Of a stretch of 64,000 bases of DNA, positions 55,487 through 63,684 are shown one piece after another. How positions within the stretch are numbered: position 1 is the stretch's first letter; each line of letters starts with the position of its first letter. Below the pieces are notes generated by a model. The model was not told the DNA's origin. It saw only the letters and a list, made by a program, of their open reading frames with translations, and did no database searches. Source of the DNA: Planctomicrobium sp051465645. GTDB taxonomy: Bacteria; Planctomycetota; Planctomycetia; Planctomycetales; Planctomycetaceae. Made by a program: the position numbers and the translations under genes. The DNA lies in contig NZ_CP195790.1 of the NCBI RefSeq assembly GCF_051465645.1, positions 2,604,001 to 2,668,000 of the forward strand. The letters are read 5' to 3'.

Positions 55487-56536
55487 TTACGAATTTAACC
55501 GCTTTGCCATGCGTTGTCGGACGCGCTTCACGGTTTCGGCTTGAATCCTGCCTCGATTTTTAAGCTTCTTGTCCTGGAAAAACGTAGCAAATGCCTCGTC
55601 CAGCTTCCCAATGCTTTTACGCAGATCCTCTCCATATCGTCTTTTCAACGCCAGCTCCTGGTACAGAAAGAGCTGAAGCATGTCACTGTACCTCGCCACA
55701 CCGAATTTCTGATGATCTCGCTGATCCAGCCAAGGTTTGACATGTGTGGACGACAAGCCAACCTCCTGCTGCACCAGTTGATTCACTTTCAGATCCTTAT
55801 CGATCAGCAAGTACCAGGGAATAAAGAGCGTCACCCCGACATCCGGTCCCAGTGCCTGAATCTCGTTCAGCGACATGGTCGCCACGGCGGGGCTCAGTGG
55901 GATCGGAAGTTCCCATGTGACCATGCCTTCCAGGTTCCACTCTCGATAGAACTGCATAAAGTCGCTGAATCGTTCTTGTTGCTCTGCGCCGTTCGGATTC
56001 AGGCAAACGCCAAATGTCGACTTGGGAAGCTGCGGAAAGCCATTCTGGGGCGTCACGGTGGATGACCACCTCGTCTGCAATTCCCGGCATCTTTCCTGGT
56101 ACGGGGAATGAGTGACTAGCCAGCCAACGAATCCTTGAGCTCGCAAATTTAGCTTCTCTTGTAGTTCCAGCTTCTGCTGGTGGTAACGGGCTATTTGCAG
56201 TCGGGAACGCCCCTCGCTCAACATCGTTTCCTCGAGAAGTGTCTGGATCTGCGCGCTGGTTTGCTGATGCCTCTGGCTGATTTCATCGCTCGGCAAGGGA
56301 TGAAGATGTCGCAGCGGCGGATAGGAAAACAGCTGCCCCAGGAATAGTCCGGACGCAGGCAGCTGGGCCAGACTCTCTTCAAAAGCGAGTTCTTCCCGAC
56401 TCAGGAATTGGGGAGCATGCTTCTGGATGGCCTGAATGAGTTCACGGGGAAGGGAATAACACACCTCTTCCCAGAGAGCGTCGTGTCCTCTGTATTTCTG
56501 CATGAATTCATCAAGAGAGGTGCCATCTGTCGGCAT
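55487..56536 (-). CDS. Hypothetical cytoplasmic protein
   Basis: This is a 349-residue soluble protein with no signal peptide or membrane helix. It is helix-rich with many Gln and Leu. Residues about 75-135 could form a coiled coil (QTSAQIQTLLEETML...LQIARYHQQKLELQEKL). A Trp- and Pro-containing middle (YREWNLEGMVTWELPIPLSP) is followed by a basic C-terminus rich in Lys and Arg. I do not recognise the family. It is divergent from the integrase gene that begins 159 bp away, which may mean that both belong to one integrated element. Intact length and codon use support a real gene. Confidence 0.6.
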   Translation of the reverse strand: MPTDGTSLDEFMQKYRGHDALWEEVCYSLPRELIQAIQKHAPQFLSREELAFEESLAQLPASGLFLGQLFSYPPLRHLHPLPSDEISQRHQQTSAQIQTLLEETMLSEGRSRLQIARYHQQKLELQEKLNLRAQGFVGWLVTHSPYQERCRELQTRWSSTVTPQNGFPQLPKSTFGVCLNPNGAEQQERFSDFMQFYREWNLEGMVTWELPIPLSPAVATMSLNEIQALGPDVGVTLFIPWYLLIDKDLKVNQLVQQEVGLSSTHVKPWLDQRDHQKFGVARYSDMLQLFLYQELALKRRYGEDLRKSIGKLDEAFATFFQDKKLKNRGRIQAETVKRVRQRMAKRLNS

Positions 56537-56695
56537 GGTGCGCCAGTGCTTTCATGAATTGGAGGAACTGGTCAGATGGAGGGAAACGAATTCCAAAATG
56601 TTTCACTCGTGAAATGCAGGCGAAATTTGGAAGGTGGGGACGTCGGTCAACCATGAGGTCTGAAGACGTCACTTCCACTCACTTTTCGCAGATCC

Positions 56696-58297
56696 ATGAA
56701 TTCGCCCCTCTCATCTCAGCCAGAGCCGCACGCTGCGAGCAATCCCCACTCGCGACGGATGGTGGCTGCTGAACTGCTCGGCAGTCACACGCATGTGACG
56801 ACGAATGGCATCAGTGTCACAATCAGTCAGCGCGATGGCAAGCTGTTAGCCCGCGGACGGTGGGAAGGGAAGCAGTTTGGACAGACGCTGGGTGCCGATC
56901 CCCGAGTGGCAGCCTCCGAACTGAGACGGTTATTAGTCGAAATCGAGAGCGGAGCCTTTCTGCCGCCGAGCGAAAGTCGTCGCAGGTTGTTGCCGAGTGT
57001 GGGAATTCCGCGTCTGACATTTCGGCAACTCTGCGATCAGTTCCTCGACGAGAAGCGGCAACTCCGTGGTAGGAACACAACGACCGATTATCTGAATCGG
57101 CTCCGGCCCGTTCTGGATTTCGCCGAGCGGCAAGAGAACCTTAGAAAGTGGAAGCTCGCCCGAGATATCAACCGCGAGTTTGCCTTGGCGCTGCGAGATT
57201 ACCTCACGCGTCGGGAGACGACCCGTAATGGCCGGCCAGGTGCGTCTGTACGGCGAATGTCACTGCGACAGGTGCAGAATTGCCTTGAGACTGCTCGCAT
57301 GGTGTTGGCCTGGGCATTGAGAGCCGAGGTGCGGAAACTGCCCCCGGAATTTGTTCAGCCGATCACGTCGGAGATCATCGGCGGTAAGCCACCAAAGGAC
57401 CCGCTGCGGCCCGTGCTGGTTCCCCTCAACAAACGCATCGAGCTGATCGAAAACATGGATGACTGGCAACTGCTGACTTTGAGTTGCCTCTCGATTCTCC
57501 CTCTTCGATTTGAGGATCCGGCACGCCTCCTGATTTCCGATGTCGACTTTTCCAGAGGAACACTGCGTCTGGGAAGTCACTTTGGCGGAGCCGACTGCAA
57601 CAAAGGGAAGGTGGAAGTCACAATGCCGCTCCCTCCCGAGTTGGTGAAGGTGTTTCAAATCTGTGTCGGTGATCGAAAGGATGGTCCCCTGTTTTTGTCA
57701 CGGAACGCATGCGCCAACCCTGAACGTTTTCAGACGTCGTGGAATTCTCCGGACGATTTGCAGCGTGCCTTTGAAGATCGGTTATGTCAGTCGAAACGCC
57801 CAATCAACAACCCGCAGGATCGAAAGATTCTGTATTGCCAGCTCATGAAGGATGACCTCGGCGCGGTGTCTGCCGACCGCGTCGGCAAGGAGATGAAGCA
57901 GTTGTTTCGCAAAGCGGGATTGCGAGGCGTCCGGCCTTACGAGATTCGGAGTGGAGTGACTACGGAAATGGCTCGTTCTGGCATGTCGCATCTGGAAATG
58001 ACGTATCTGACTGAACACACAGTCAAGGACATCATGAATACCTACACGGCGCTCGATCCAGTCGCGGCCATGACACCCTATTTCCGGAAGATCGAACCGT
58101 TGCTTGAAGTCCTCCGTCAACGGCTGGAGGACTTCAAGATTCCCCCATTCCCATTGTCCCCTAAAGGAGGTGTCGATACGATCGTTATGAGGCAGGCACC
58201 AGCAGCTCCGATTTCTCAATCTGCAGTGGTGCACAGATGGTGCACAAATGGTGCACCAGTCGAATCTTTCCAGGCAAATTGCAAATCAACTCACTGA
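56696..58297 (+). CDS. Tyrosine recombinase / integrase
   Basis: This is a 533-residue protein. An N-terminal arm-like domain (about 25-75) is followed by a SAM-like core-binding domain (about 100-235; TFRQLCDQFLDEKRQLRGRN) and a catalytic domain (about 240-470). The catalytic arginine I is in LPLRFEDPARLLISDVDF. Box II is RPYEIRSGVTTEMARSG, where the usual HxxR histidine is tyrosine. The late histidine and nucleophile tyrosine are in YLTEHTVKDIMNTYTAL. The histidine replacement is tolerated in many integrases. It directly precedes a second, truncated recombinase. Likely role: integration or excision of a mobile element. Confidence 0.8.
   Translation: MNSPLSSQPEPHAASNPHSRRMVAAELLGSHTHVTTNGISVTISQRDGKLLARGRWEGKQFGQTLGADPRVAASELRRLLVEIESGAFLPPSESRRRLLPSVGIPRLTFRQLCDQFLDEKRQLRGRNTTTDYLNRLRPVLDFAERQENLRKWKLARDINREFALALRDYLTRRETTRNGRPGASVRRMSLRQVQNCLETARMVLAWALRAEVRKLPPEFVQPITSEIIGGKPPKDPLRPVLVPLNKRIELIENMDDWQLLTLSCLSILPLRFEDPARLLISDVDFSRGTLRLGSHFGGADCNKGKVEVTMPLPPELVKVFQICVGDRKDGPLFLSRNACANPERFQTSWNSPDDLQRAFEDRLCQSKRPINNPQDRKILYCQLMKDDLGAVSADRVGKEMKQLFRKAGLRGVRPYEIRSGVTTEMARSGMSHLEMTYLTEHTVKDIMNTYTALDPVAAMTPYFRKIEPLLEVLRQRLEDFKIPPFPLSPKGGVDTIVMRQAPAAPISQSAVVHRWCTNGAPVESFQANCKSTH
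58229..58247. repeat. 19-bp direct repeat, copy 1
   Basis: GTGCACAGATGGTGCACAA lies in the 3' end of the integrase gene and recurs exactly at 58495-58513. It contains two palindromic GTGCAC cores. Confidence 0.7.
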
Positions 58298-58391
58298 AAC
58301 GTAGCACTGAACGTAAGTGCTGAATTATCAACAACAATCGCACCAGAGCAGGTCGGTTCACAGGCTCAACAGAACATGAAAATGGAGGCGG

Positions 58392-58414
58392 GCGGAGAGT
58401 CCCCCCCTCTCCGC
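58392..58414. other. Hairpin resembling a tRNA-Ser 3' end (possible att site)
   Basis: GCGGAGAG and CTCTCCGC form a perfect 8-bp stem around a C-rich loop. The right half, GAGTCCCCCCCTCTCCGC, resembles the T-arm and acceptor end of a tRNA-Ser gene, a frequent integrase target. No full tRNA is present. Confidence 0.3.
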
Positions 58415-58494
58415 TTAATGATTCTGCATAGATTCGCAAGTGTTTATTCTGAAACAGCTTGCGGAGTTTTGAAGCCTGAAAAATCGACCTCCTA

Positions 58495-58513
58495 GTGCAC
58501 AGATGGTGCACAA
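58495..58513. repeat. 19-bp direct repeat, copy 2
   Basis: This is the exact second copy of GTGCACAGATGGTGCACAA, 21 bp before the start of the truncated recombinase gene, where it could act as an operator. Confidence 0.7.
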
Positions 58514-58533
58514 CCCGTGCACGGGAGGGTCGT

Positions 58534-58980
58534 ATGGCTTCGCGGAAACGCAGGCCTGTTCGTCAACGGATCGGACAGGTTTCTCTCTACCCTCACCATG
58601 GCTCATGGTGGATTTATTATCGTGACGGAACTCGTCCCATCCGGCGGCGGGTGGCCGACTCTGAGGCGGAAGCTAGGCAGATTGCAGCTCGCATCAATGC
58701 AGAGCTGACGTCGTCTTCACCGACACTGCTGACGTTTCAGCCGATCTCGATTTCGGAGCTGCGGGACAAGTTTCTGCAGCATCATGAGCATGTCCTCCGT
58801 TCGTCTGTGGCGACAGTGCGGCGTTATCGCTCCGCAACGCAACACCTGGTCGATTTCGCTGGCGACCTCCCCGCTCATCTTCTTTCGGCGGGACGGCTCA
58901 CCCGATTATTCTGCATTTGTTTTATCATAAATTTAAAATACGGCAGCATACCATCAGCGTGCCGACGACGAACAGGTTAA
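58534..58980 (+). pseudogene. Tyrosine recombinase, N-terminal fragment
   Basis: ATG 58534 follows GGGAGGG. The first 125 residues look like the start of an integrase: SLYPHHGSWWIYYRDGTRPI as an arm domain, AEARQIAARINAEL, and a core-binding helix ISELRDKFLQHHEHVLRSSV. After about 58900 the sequence changes to an unrelated AT-rich tail, and no catalytic domain follows. The gene was probably cut by a deletion that joined it to the region of the secreted-protein gene at 59000. Confidence 0.65.
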
Positions 58981-58999
58981 CCAACGACGCAAAGCCCCA

Positions 59000-60010
59000 T
59001 TACCTCGATCCACCATCTTTTAGTGAATCACCAGGAATAATTGTGGCCCTTCTCACCATCTTGTCTGAGTCAATATCGTAAACAGACACCTTCTCCGGGA
59101 CATCTACCTTGAACTCAGAGTCATCAATGAAATGTCCGACATTCCAGGACACGACCTTGAGTTCTTGACGAAGCTTTAATCTCCCATTTTCGTCGAATTC
59201 TTTCACTTCCGAATGGAACGGTAGCGAAACTCCATTCTGCTCTTTGTACTGTGAATGTATTTCTACAATGACGTTTCCACTTGGACCGGATCCGATGTAT
59301 TTATAAATGAATTGAACTGGGCTCTTCAGCATCCAGAACTGGTTTTGAAATCCCGATTTGTTTCGAATTGCAACACACAACGCATTCTTGCCTCCGATAT
59401 CAATTGCAGAATCATCATACTGAATTGAATAGCCATACCGAGCGTCGCGGTCGACGTATCGTTGCAATGCGTCAATAAGTAGCGATGTTCCGACGATATC
59501 ATCCGGCAGTGGAGGCCCTGTAAATTTGGACGGATCGTTTGAAATGGCATAGATCGGCTGTCCCGTTACTTCATCTGTCTGTAACTGGTAGGTGACGACG
59601 CGATTACCGTCATATGCCGTGAAAAACTGGGATGCCCCAAGATCGTGTTTCTTAACTCCGATGTCAGGCAACAACTTGTCAGCACGATATCTTTGATATC
59701 GCACAACCTTCTTGTCACCTTTCTGCAAGTAGCCGACCCTTGTCTCAATGATGGACGACGATTCCTCAATGACATTGTATTTCACATGTAACGACTGTCG
59801 CTTTTCTCTTTGCGACTTGATGCTTCCAATCAGGGTTTTAATTTTCTCTTCGTTTGAAATCGAGACATCGTCGGCGATTGACAGGCGGTCCATGATGGCC
59901 AATGGAACAACAACCGCATAAGCCATTACCATTATAACATAACGAATATATCTAGATGTCGTTCCAGATCCCCAGCCAGCGTGAAAACCACCTCTAATGA
60001 TTGTTTTCAT
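59000..60010 (-). CDS. Secreted planctomycete protein, LolA-like fold possible
   Basis: This is a 336-residue protein with one N-terminal hydrophobic helix (about 20-45, YVIMVMAYAVVVPLAIMD), likely a signal anchor or uncleaved signal. The rest is beta-rich: LHVKYNVIEESSS, GDKKVVRYQRYRAD, FFTAYDGNRVVTYQLQ, FWMLKSPVQFIYKY and LPFHSEVKEFDENGRLK. Planctomycetes carry many proteins of this style that resemble outer-membrane lipoprotein-sorting (LolA-like) folds with a strand pattern of 'xxYDGxRxxxYQ'. The function is unknown. No operon partner is clear; the gene stands alone between pseudogenes. Confidence 0.6.
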   Translation of the reverse strand: MKTIIRGGFHAGWGSGTTSRYIRYVIMVMAYAVVVPLAIMDRLSIADDVSISNEEKIKTLIGSIKSQREKRQSLHVKYNVIEESSSIIETRVGYLQKGDKKVVRYQRYRADKLLPDIGVKKHDLGASQFFTAYDGNRVVTYQLQTDEVTGQPIYAISNDPSKFTGPPLPDDIVGTSLLIDALQRYVDRDARYGYSIQYDDSAIDIGGKNALCVAIRNKSGFQNQFWMLKSPVQFIYKYIGSGPSGNVIVEIHSQYKEQNGVSLPFHSEVKEFDENGRLKLRQELKVVSWNVGHFIDDSEFKVDVPEKVSVYDIDSDKMVRRATIIPGDSLKDGGSR

Positions 60011-60275
60011 GTTTCACCTGTGGCGTTGTTTGCTCTCGGAAAAGCGTCTGGGGCATTTTAATGCACCGTGAAATGGCATCCTGCGCTCAACGGGTCAAAT
60101 GAGGTAGCCCGGATGATTGTACCTTGAAGCAAGTCGAGTGATCGAATTTTTGATCTTTGACAATCTGGTCAATTCCATTGTAGCGAGGTAGATCGGCCCG
60201 ATCGAGACCCATTACACATCTGAAGTTCGCCTCAAGTAGCTGTGTATTTGCAGACAACGCTTTACTCGTGCTGGG

Positions 60276-60716
60276 ATGTGCTCGCTGGCTCAACCCAGTC
60301 TAAAGAACTCCGCAACTTGCGGGGTCTGTGGCAGGAATATGAACGTCGAGAGAAACGTACTCGACCCGACGATCCTTGTAGAAGAAATGGCTATACGACT
60401 CGGGAAGAGTAAAGGACATCTTCACAACACATTCGCCTGCAAAGACCACGAGAAACGCTGGCATGATCAAGCGAGAGCAATCCGTGAAAGCGCGGACCGG
60501 TCGCCGAGCAAGAAACTCACTGAGCTTCTAATCAAAGAGGCAAAAGTGATCGTTCAAACAAGAAAAGTTTCGAAGCCGAATTGGAACCAGCACCTCGTGC
60601 TAATTCAACGCTACCATCTTACTCATAAGGCACAAGCCGCCCGTCGTGGGTGGCTTGTGATTTTTTTCGATGCACAGTCAAGTCAGTCAACGATTTGTTT
60701 CGAATCCGCGTTCTGA
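60276..60716 (+). CDS. Hypothetical protein with CxxC knuckle
   Basis: This is a 146-codon frame. The N-terminal part has CGVCGRNM and later NTFACKDHEKRWHDQ, which could form a small zinc site. The rest is basic and helical (KLTELLIKEAKVIVQTRK). The frame runs through a clear intrinsic terminator at 60631-60668, which is odd for a real gene end. The true coding part may therefore stop or shift earlier, or the whole may be a relic. Low certainty. Confidence 0.3.
   Translation: MCSLAQPSLKNSATCGVCGRNMNVERNVLDPTILVEEMAIRLGKSKGHLHNTFACKDHEKRWHDQARAIRESADRSPSKKLTELLIKEAKVIVQTRKVSKPNWNQHLVLIQRYHLTHKAQAARRGWLVIFFDAQSSQSTICFESAF
60631..60668 (+). terminator. Rho-independent terminator
   Basis: A 12-bp stem (CACAAGCCGCCC against GGGTGGCTTGTG, one G-T wobble) with a 5-nt loop is followed by TTTTTTT. 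It serves rightward transcription. Confidence 0.85.
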
Positions 60717-61030
60717 TTGGACTTGCCTTGGGCTGCTGCAATCAACTCAGCCTCGAGCGCGGCAAATCCACCCGGCAAAGGTACAGATGACAGGATCTCT
60801 TTGCTTTCCCATTCGAACCCGGAATGATTTCGGTAGCGTGTGATTTTCACAAGGTTCTTCGTGGGGATAGGCTTGCCCCCTTCAATTGAGTCGGAGACCG
60901 GATTAATGCCGTAACACTCTTCGACACGGGTTGAAACAACCGATGCCGCCTGTTTGAAATATCGTGAGCAGGACGGTTGCGAGACGACGAGAAAGATCAG
61001 AAACAGCCGAATACGTGCATCTTGCAACAT
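60683..61030 (-). CDS. Small lipoprotein
   Basis: This is a 115-residue protein. ATG 61030 gives a typical lipoprotein signal (LFLIFLVVSQPSC) with the lipobox cysteine near residue 21. After cleavage about 95 residues remain, polar, with RVEECYGINPVSDSIEGGKP and PLPGGFAALEAELIAAAQGK. The second cysteine could bond to a partner. The family is unknown. Similar short lipoproteins are plentiful in planctomycetes. It is convergent with the terminator at 60631, which ends the opposite transcript. Confidence 0.6.
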   Translation of the reverse strand: MLQDARIRLFLIFLVVSQPSCSRYFKQAASVVSTRVEECYGINPVSDSIEGGKPIPTKNLVKITRYRNHSGFEWESKEILSSVPLPGGFAALEAELIAAAQGKSNQNADSKQIVD

Positions 61031-61515
61031 GTTGACACCGGGCATTTTGGGACAGAGGGAGCGAGGAAAGTACCGCTCAGAGCAATTACTGTCGAGGGGG
61101 CCTTTACGTCAGGCAATCAGCACACATACGACATGTCGCAAAGACGCCGAAAATGCCCCGCATATCATCACACTTGCATCTTTGATGTCGATAAGACTCC
61201 AATTGCGATCGGGAGCGGGATTCTCAGGTAACGTCGGCTGGCCTTGATTATCATTTCATCGCCACGCCAAACCCGGCGTGCACGCCTAATGAATTGGTGC
61301 GTCACGATCCTACATGTCTGTAACACATTGCATTGTCGGATGATCGGTTCTGTTGACGAAATCCGGAACGGCAAAAGCAAGCGAGTCTCAGTGAAAGCTT
61401 GGTTTGGCATTATCAATGCAGGTTGACCATGAATTGAAGGACAGTCCTTCTAGACCGGTTTGGTCTCATCATGTGGCCGCGCAGCAGCCTTCCCGTTGGG
61501 AGAAGAAACTCCCCT
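61031..61515. other. Intergenic region without a recognised gene
   Basis: Short frames exist on both strands but none has a motif or a good start. The promoter of the lipoprotein gene should be at its left end. Confidence 0.5.
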
Positions 61516-61584
61516 CTGCTCGATTGGAGAGCAGCTGAATCCTGCGTACCAGAGACGCGGCATGATTTCTGGAAATGCTCTATT
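61516..61584 (+). repeat. 69-bp inverted repeat, left copy
   Basis: This copy starts CTGCTCGAT and ends GCTCTATT, just upstream of the host-attachment-like gene. Against the reverse complement of 62146-62214 it matches at 50 of 69 positions without a gap, including CCAGAGAC and TGCTCTAT blocks. Confidence 0.7.
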
Positions 61585-61598
61585 TCAGGAGAATTCGC

Positions 61599-62081
61599 AT
61601 GAGTTTTCGACACGAGGCACCAACTTCGCCTCAGATCTGGCTTGTTGTTGCGGATCGATCCGCCGCGAGGATCTTCCAGGTATCAGAAGCCGATCCGATC
61701 AGCCTGCAGGAGATTCAGACGTTGATTCACTCTGAAGGGGCCTGTCGGCCTCGGGATGTCACAACAGATCGGACAGGACGATTCATCGGCTGGAGCGGCC
61801 AACGGGGAGCAGGTTATCCGGAAGTCGATCTCCGCCATCTCACCGCGACCGAATTCGCCGCAGCGATTACTGACAGGCTGGAACAAGGGAGATTAGAAAA
61901 CGCGTTTGGAAAATTGATCATCATTGCCCCCCCTTTACTTCTCGGAAGTCTTCGGAAGTCGTTTCCCGATCTTTTGACACGAATGGTCGTAGCAGAAGTC
62001 AATCGAGAGCTCGTCCACGCGACGCCAGCGGAACTTTCCGAGTATGTGCAAGAGGCGCTAACAAACAAGAGCGAAGAGTAA
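61599..62081 (+). CDS. Host-attachment-like protein (eRF1-like fold)
   Basis: This is a 160-residue protein starting at ATG 61599 behind AGGAGA. The N-terminal strand IWLVVADRSAARIFQV, then the conserved C-terminal IIIAPPLLLGSLRKSFPDLL and ELVHATPAELSEYVQEAL, match the family first described in Agrobacterium as needed for attachment to host cells (PF10116-like). These proteins have an eRF1/Pelota-like Rossmann fold, and the true function is unclear. It is flanked on both sides by a 69-bp imperfect inverted repeat, which is unusual for this family. Confidence 0.75.
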   Translation: MSFRHEAPTSPQIWLVVADRSAARIFQVSEADPISLQEIQTLIHSEGACRPRDVTTDRTGRFIGWSGQRGAGYPEVDLRHLTATEFAAAITDRLEQGRLENAFGKLIIIAPPLLLGSLRKSFPDLLTRMVVAEVNRELVHATPAELSEYVQEALTNKSEE

Positions 62082-62145
62082 GTCAACGCATCATGAGCCT
62101 CGACAATTCCCCTGCCAGCCGACCACAGGAAAATTCATCAAGTTC

Positions 62146-62214
62146 GATAGAGCAATTCTCGAAAGAGTGTCGTGTCTCTGGCTCTCAGGGTTCAGTCTTT
62201 CCCCTATCGAGCAG
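62146..62214 (-). repeat. 69-bp inverted repeat, right copy
   Basis: This is the inverted partner of 61516-61584, 65 bp after the host-attachment-like gene. Confidence 0.7.
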
Positions 62215-62378
62215 GAGCGTGATTCTTGCCGGGTACCCCGACGGAGGCGGAGATTTTGGGAGCCACTGCTCTGTGAGCAGTGCAACCGCGGATGAGGTGA
62301 CATGGTCGAGCAAAACCGACAACCCGAACCGTGGATTAGAAGGGAACGCCGGTCGATTGACAAGCGGGGACGCGCCCA

Positions 62379-62543
62379 CTTCCGGGAGGCGGATATGACA
62401 CTGACCTGTGGAATCAGCGCCAGATCAACAACATCATCGATTACATCCACGCCAATTCTATCCGGAGAAGTTTCGTAGAAAGATCGACCGACTGGATCTG
62501 GTTGAGTGCTGGTGTTCATGCCGGAATTTCAGGGGACCTTTAG
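62379..62543 (+). pseudogene. REP-associated (RAYT) transposase remnant
   Basis: This plus-strand frame reads PGGGYDTDLWNQRQINNIID, YIHANSIRRSFVERSTDW and IWLSAGVHAG, then stops. PGGGYD, YIHANP-rrgLV and DW-wSSA are the signature C-terminal blocks of REP-associated tyrosine transposases of the IS200 superfamily. The HUH part upstream is missing. Confidence 0.7.
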
Positions 62544-62604
62544 AAATCGATCCTGTTTCCGTGGATTGAGTCATGTTCAGTAATCCGCCCCACTCGATGT
62601 TCGG

Positions 62605-62677
62605 CACCGCTCACAGAGCGGTGGCACGCACTTCTAATCTTAACCCGGGCACCCGGCACGCACTTTTAATCTTAACC
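62605..62677. repeat. REP-like palindrome with two 23-bp direct repeats
   Basis: CACCGCTC/GAGCGGTG (62605-62623) forms an 8-bp stem. From 62623 a 23-bp unit starting GGCACGCACTT recurs at 62655 with a single mismatch. Together with the nearby RAYT remnant this looks like a REP element. Confidence 0.6.
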
Positions 62678-62730
62678 ATGGTATCCGGCGAGGCATGCAT
62701 GCAAGTAATACTTCCGAGGTAAATTTACAC

Positions 62731-63453
62731 ATGGCGGATTCGATAGTCGTGACATCCTGTAGCCCAAAGGACGTCAGTCGTTGGATATCTCAGGAAGCTA
62801 TCGCCTCGTTGCCAGATGCCGAATGGCAAGGCCTTCCTCTTGACGAAATATGGAAAAGGCTTTGCGCATTGCCTCACGATCAATTTGTCTTCAAATTCGA
62901 TTGCTTCTGGGGTTGTGATCTGTATGAACTGAAAAAAGCAAAGAGGTATGAAGAATTTGTTCAATCTATTATTTTCGGATCGGCAAAAATCCATTGCGAG
63001 ACGGACCTTGCACTTATTTCTCCTGAGCACGTCGTCCAAGTCGCGTGCGACTATTTCGTGGAAGAGCTTGGAGAAGGCATCGAGGCGGTTAACAAAGCCG
63101 GGAATCTCATCATAAGAAGTTTTCATTTGTTGGATTACGACACTGGCATTTTTAAGCGATTTAGGTTTCCCTTTGACCTGAAGTCAATATTGCTCCTGTT
63201 TTTGAGCGGCTTCTATCTCCTGGCTATATTGTCAGTGGGGTTCTTGTCTCTGTTCTGGCACATTCCGATCGTTTTCTCTGTTTCAGTTATGTGCTTATTG
63301 TTAGTGGCCACTCTCCTAACTCTCTATGCTGCGAATTTGTATTACTGGAGTGATCTGCATCAGCGACATATTTTCATTAGCCATAAGGCGGAGCTAGTGC
63401 GACTGGTGGTGTCACTATTGGAGTCTCGCGGTGGAGCAAGTGGGACAAGATGA
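62731..63453 (+). CDS. Hypothetical protein with two C-terminal membrane helices
   Basis: This is a 240-residue protein (from ATG 62731; an ATG 12 codons earlier is possible). The N-terminal 150 residues are soluble: VTSCSPKDVSRWISQ, then DEIWKRLCALPHDQFVFKFD. Two hydrophobic helices follow at about 163-187 and 192-216 (ILLLFLSGFYLLAILSVGFL; IPIVFSVSVMCLLLVATLL), and a short cytoplasmic tail. No family was recognised. It stands alone, downstream of the REP element, and reads as a membrane-anchored protein. Confidence 0.6.
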   Translation: MADSIVVTSCSPKDVSRWISQEAIASLPDAEWQGLPLDEIWKRLCALPHDQFVFKFDCFWGCDLYELKKAKRYEEFVQSIIFGSAKIHCETDLALISPEHVVQVACDYFVEELGEGIEAVNKAGNLIIRSFHLLDYDTGIFKRFRFPFDLKSILLLFLSGFYLLAILSVGFLSLFWHIPIVFSVSVMCLLLVATLLTLYAANLYYWSDLHQRHIFISHKAELVRLVVSLLESRGGASGTR

Positions 63454-63684
63454 TCGACGAGCCACAAGAATCGAACGCTGCCTTTTAAGCTGATGAGAAA
63501 TCGTCAATCCTCAGAACCACCAACAAGATTATTGAGTTCACCTGTACAAAGAACACAGAGTAAGACTTCAGGGCGTCGGACCAAGTTTTCTGCGGCTCGC
63601 TTTGCATCAAAGAGCACTTAACCGTTAGAGTACGAACAGTCTGTATTCACAACGGAACCACTCTTTCAGGCCAAAGAGAAGCTC

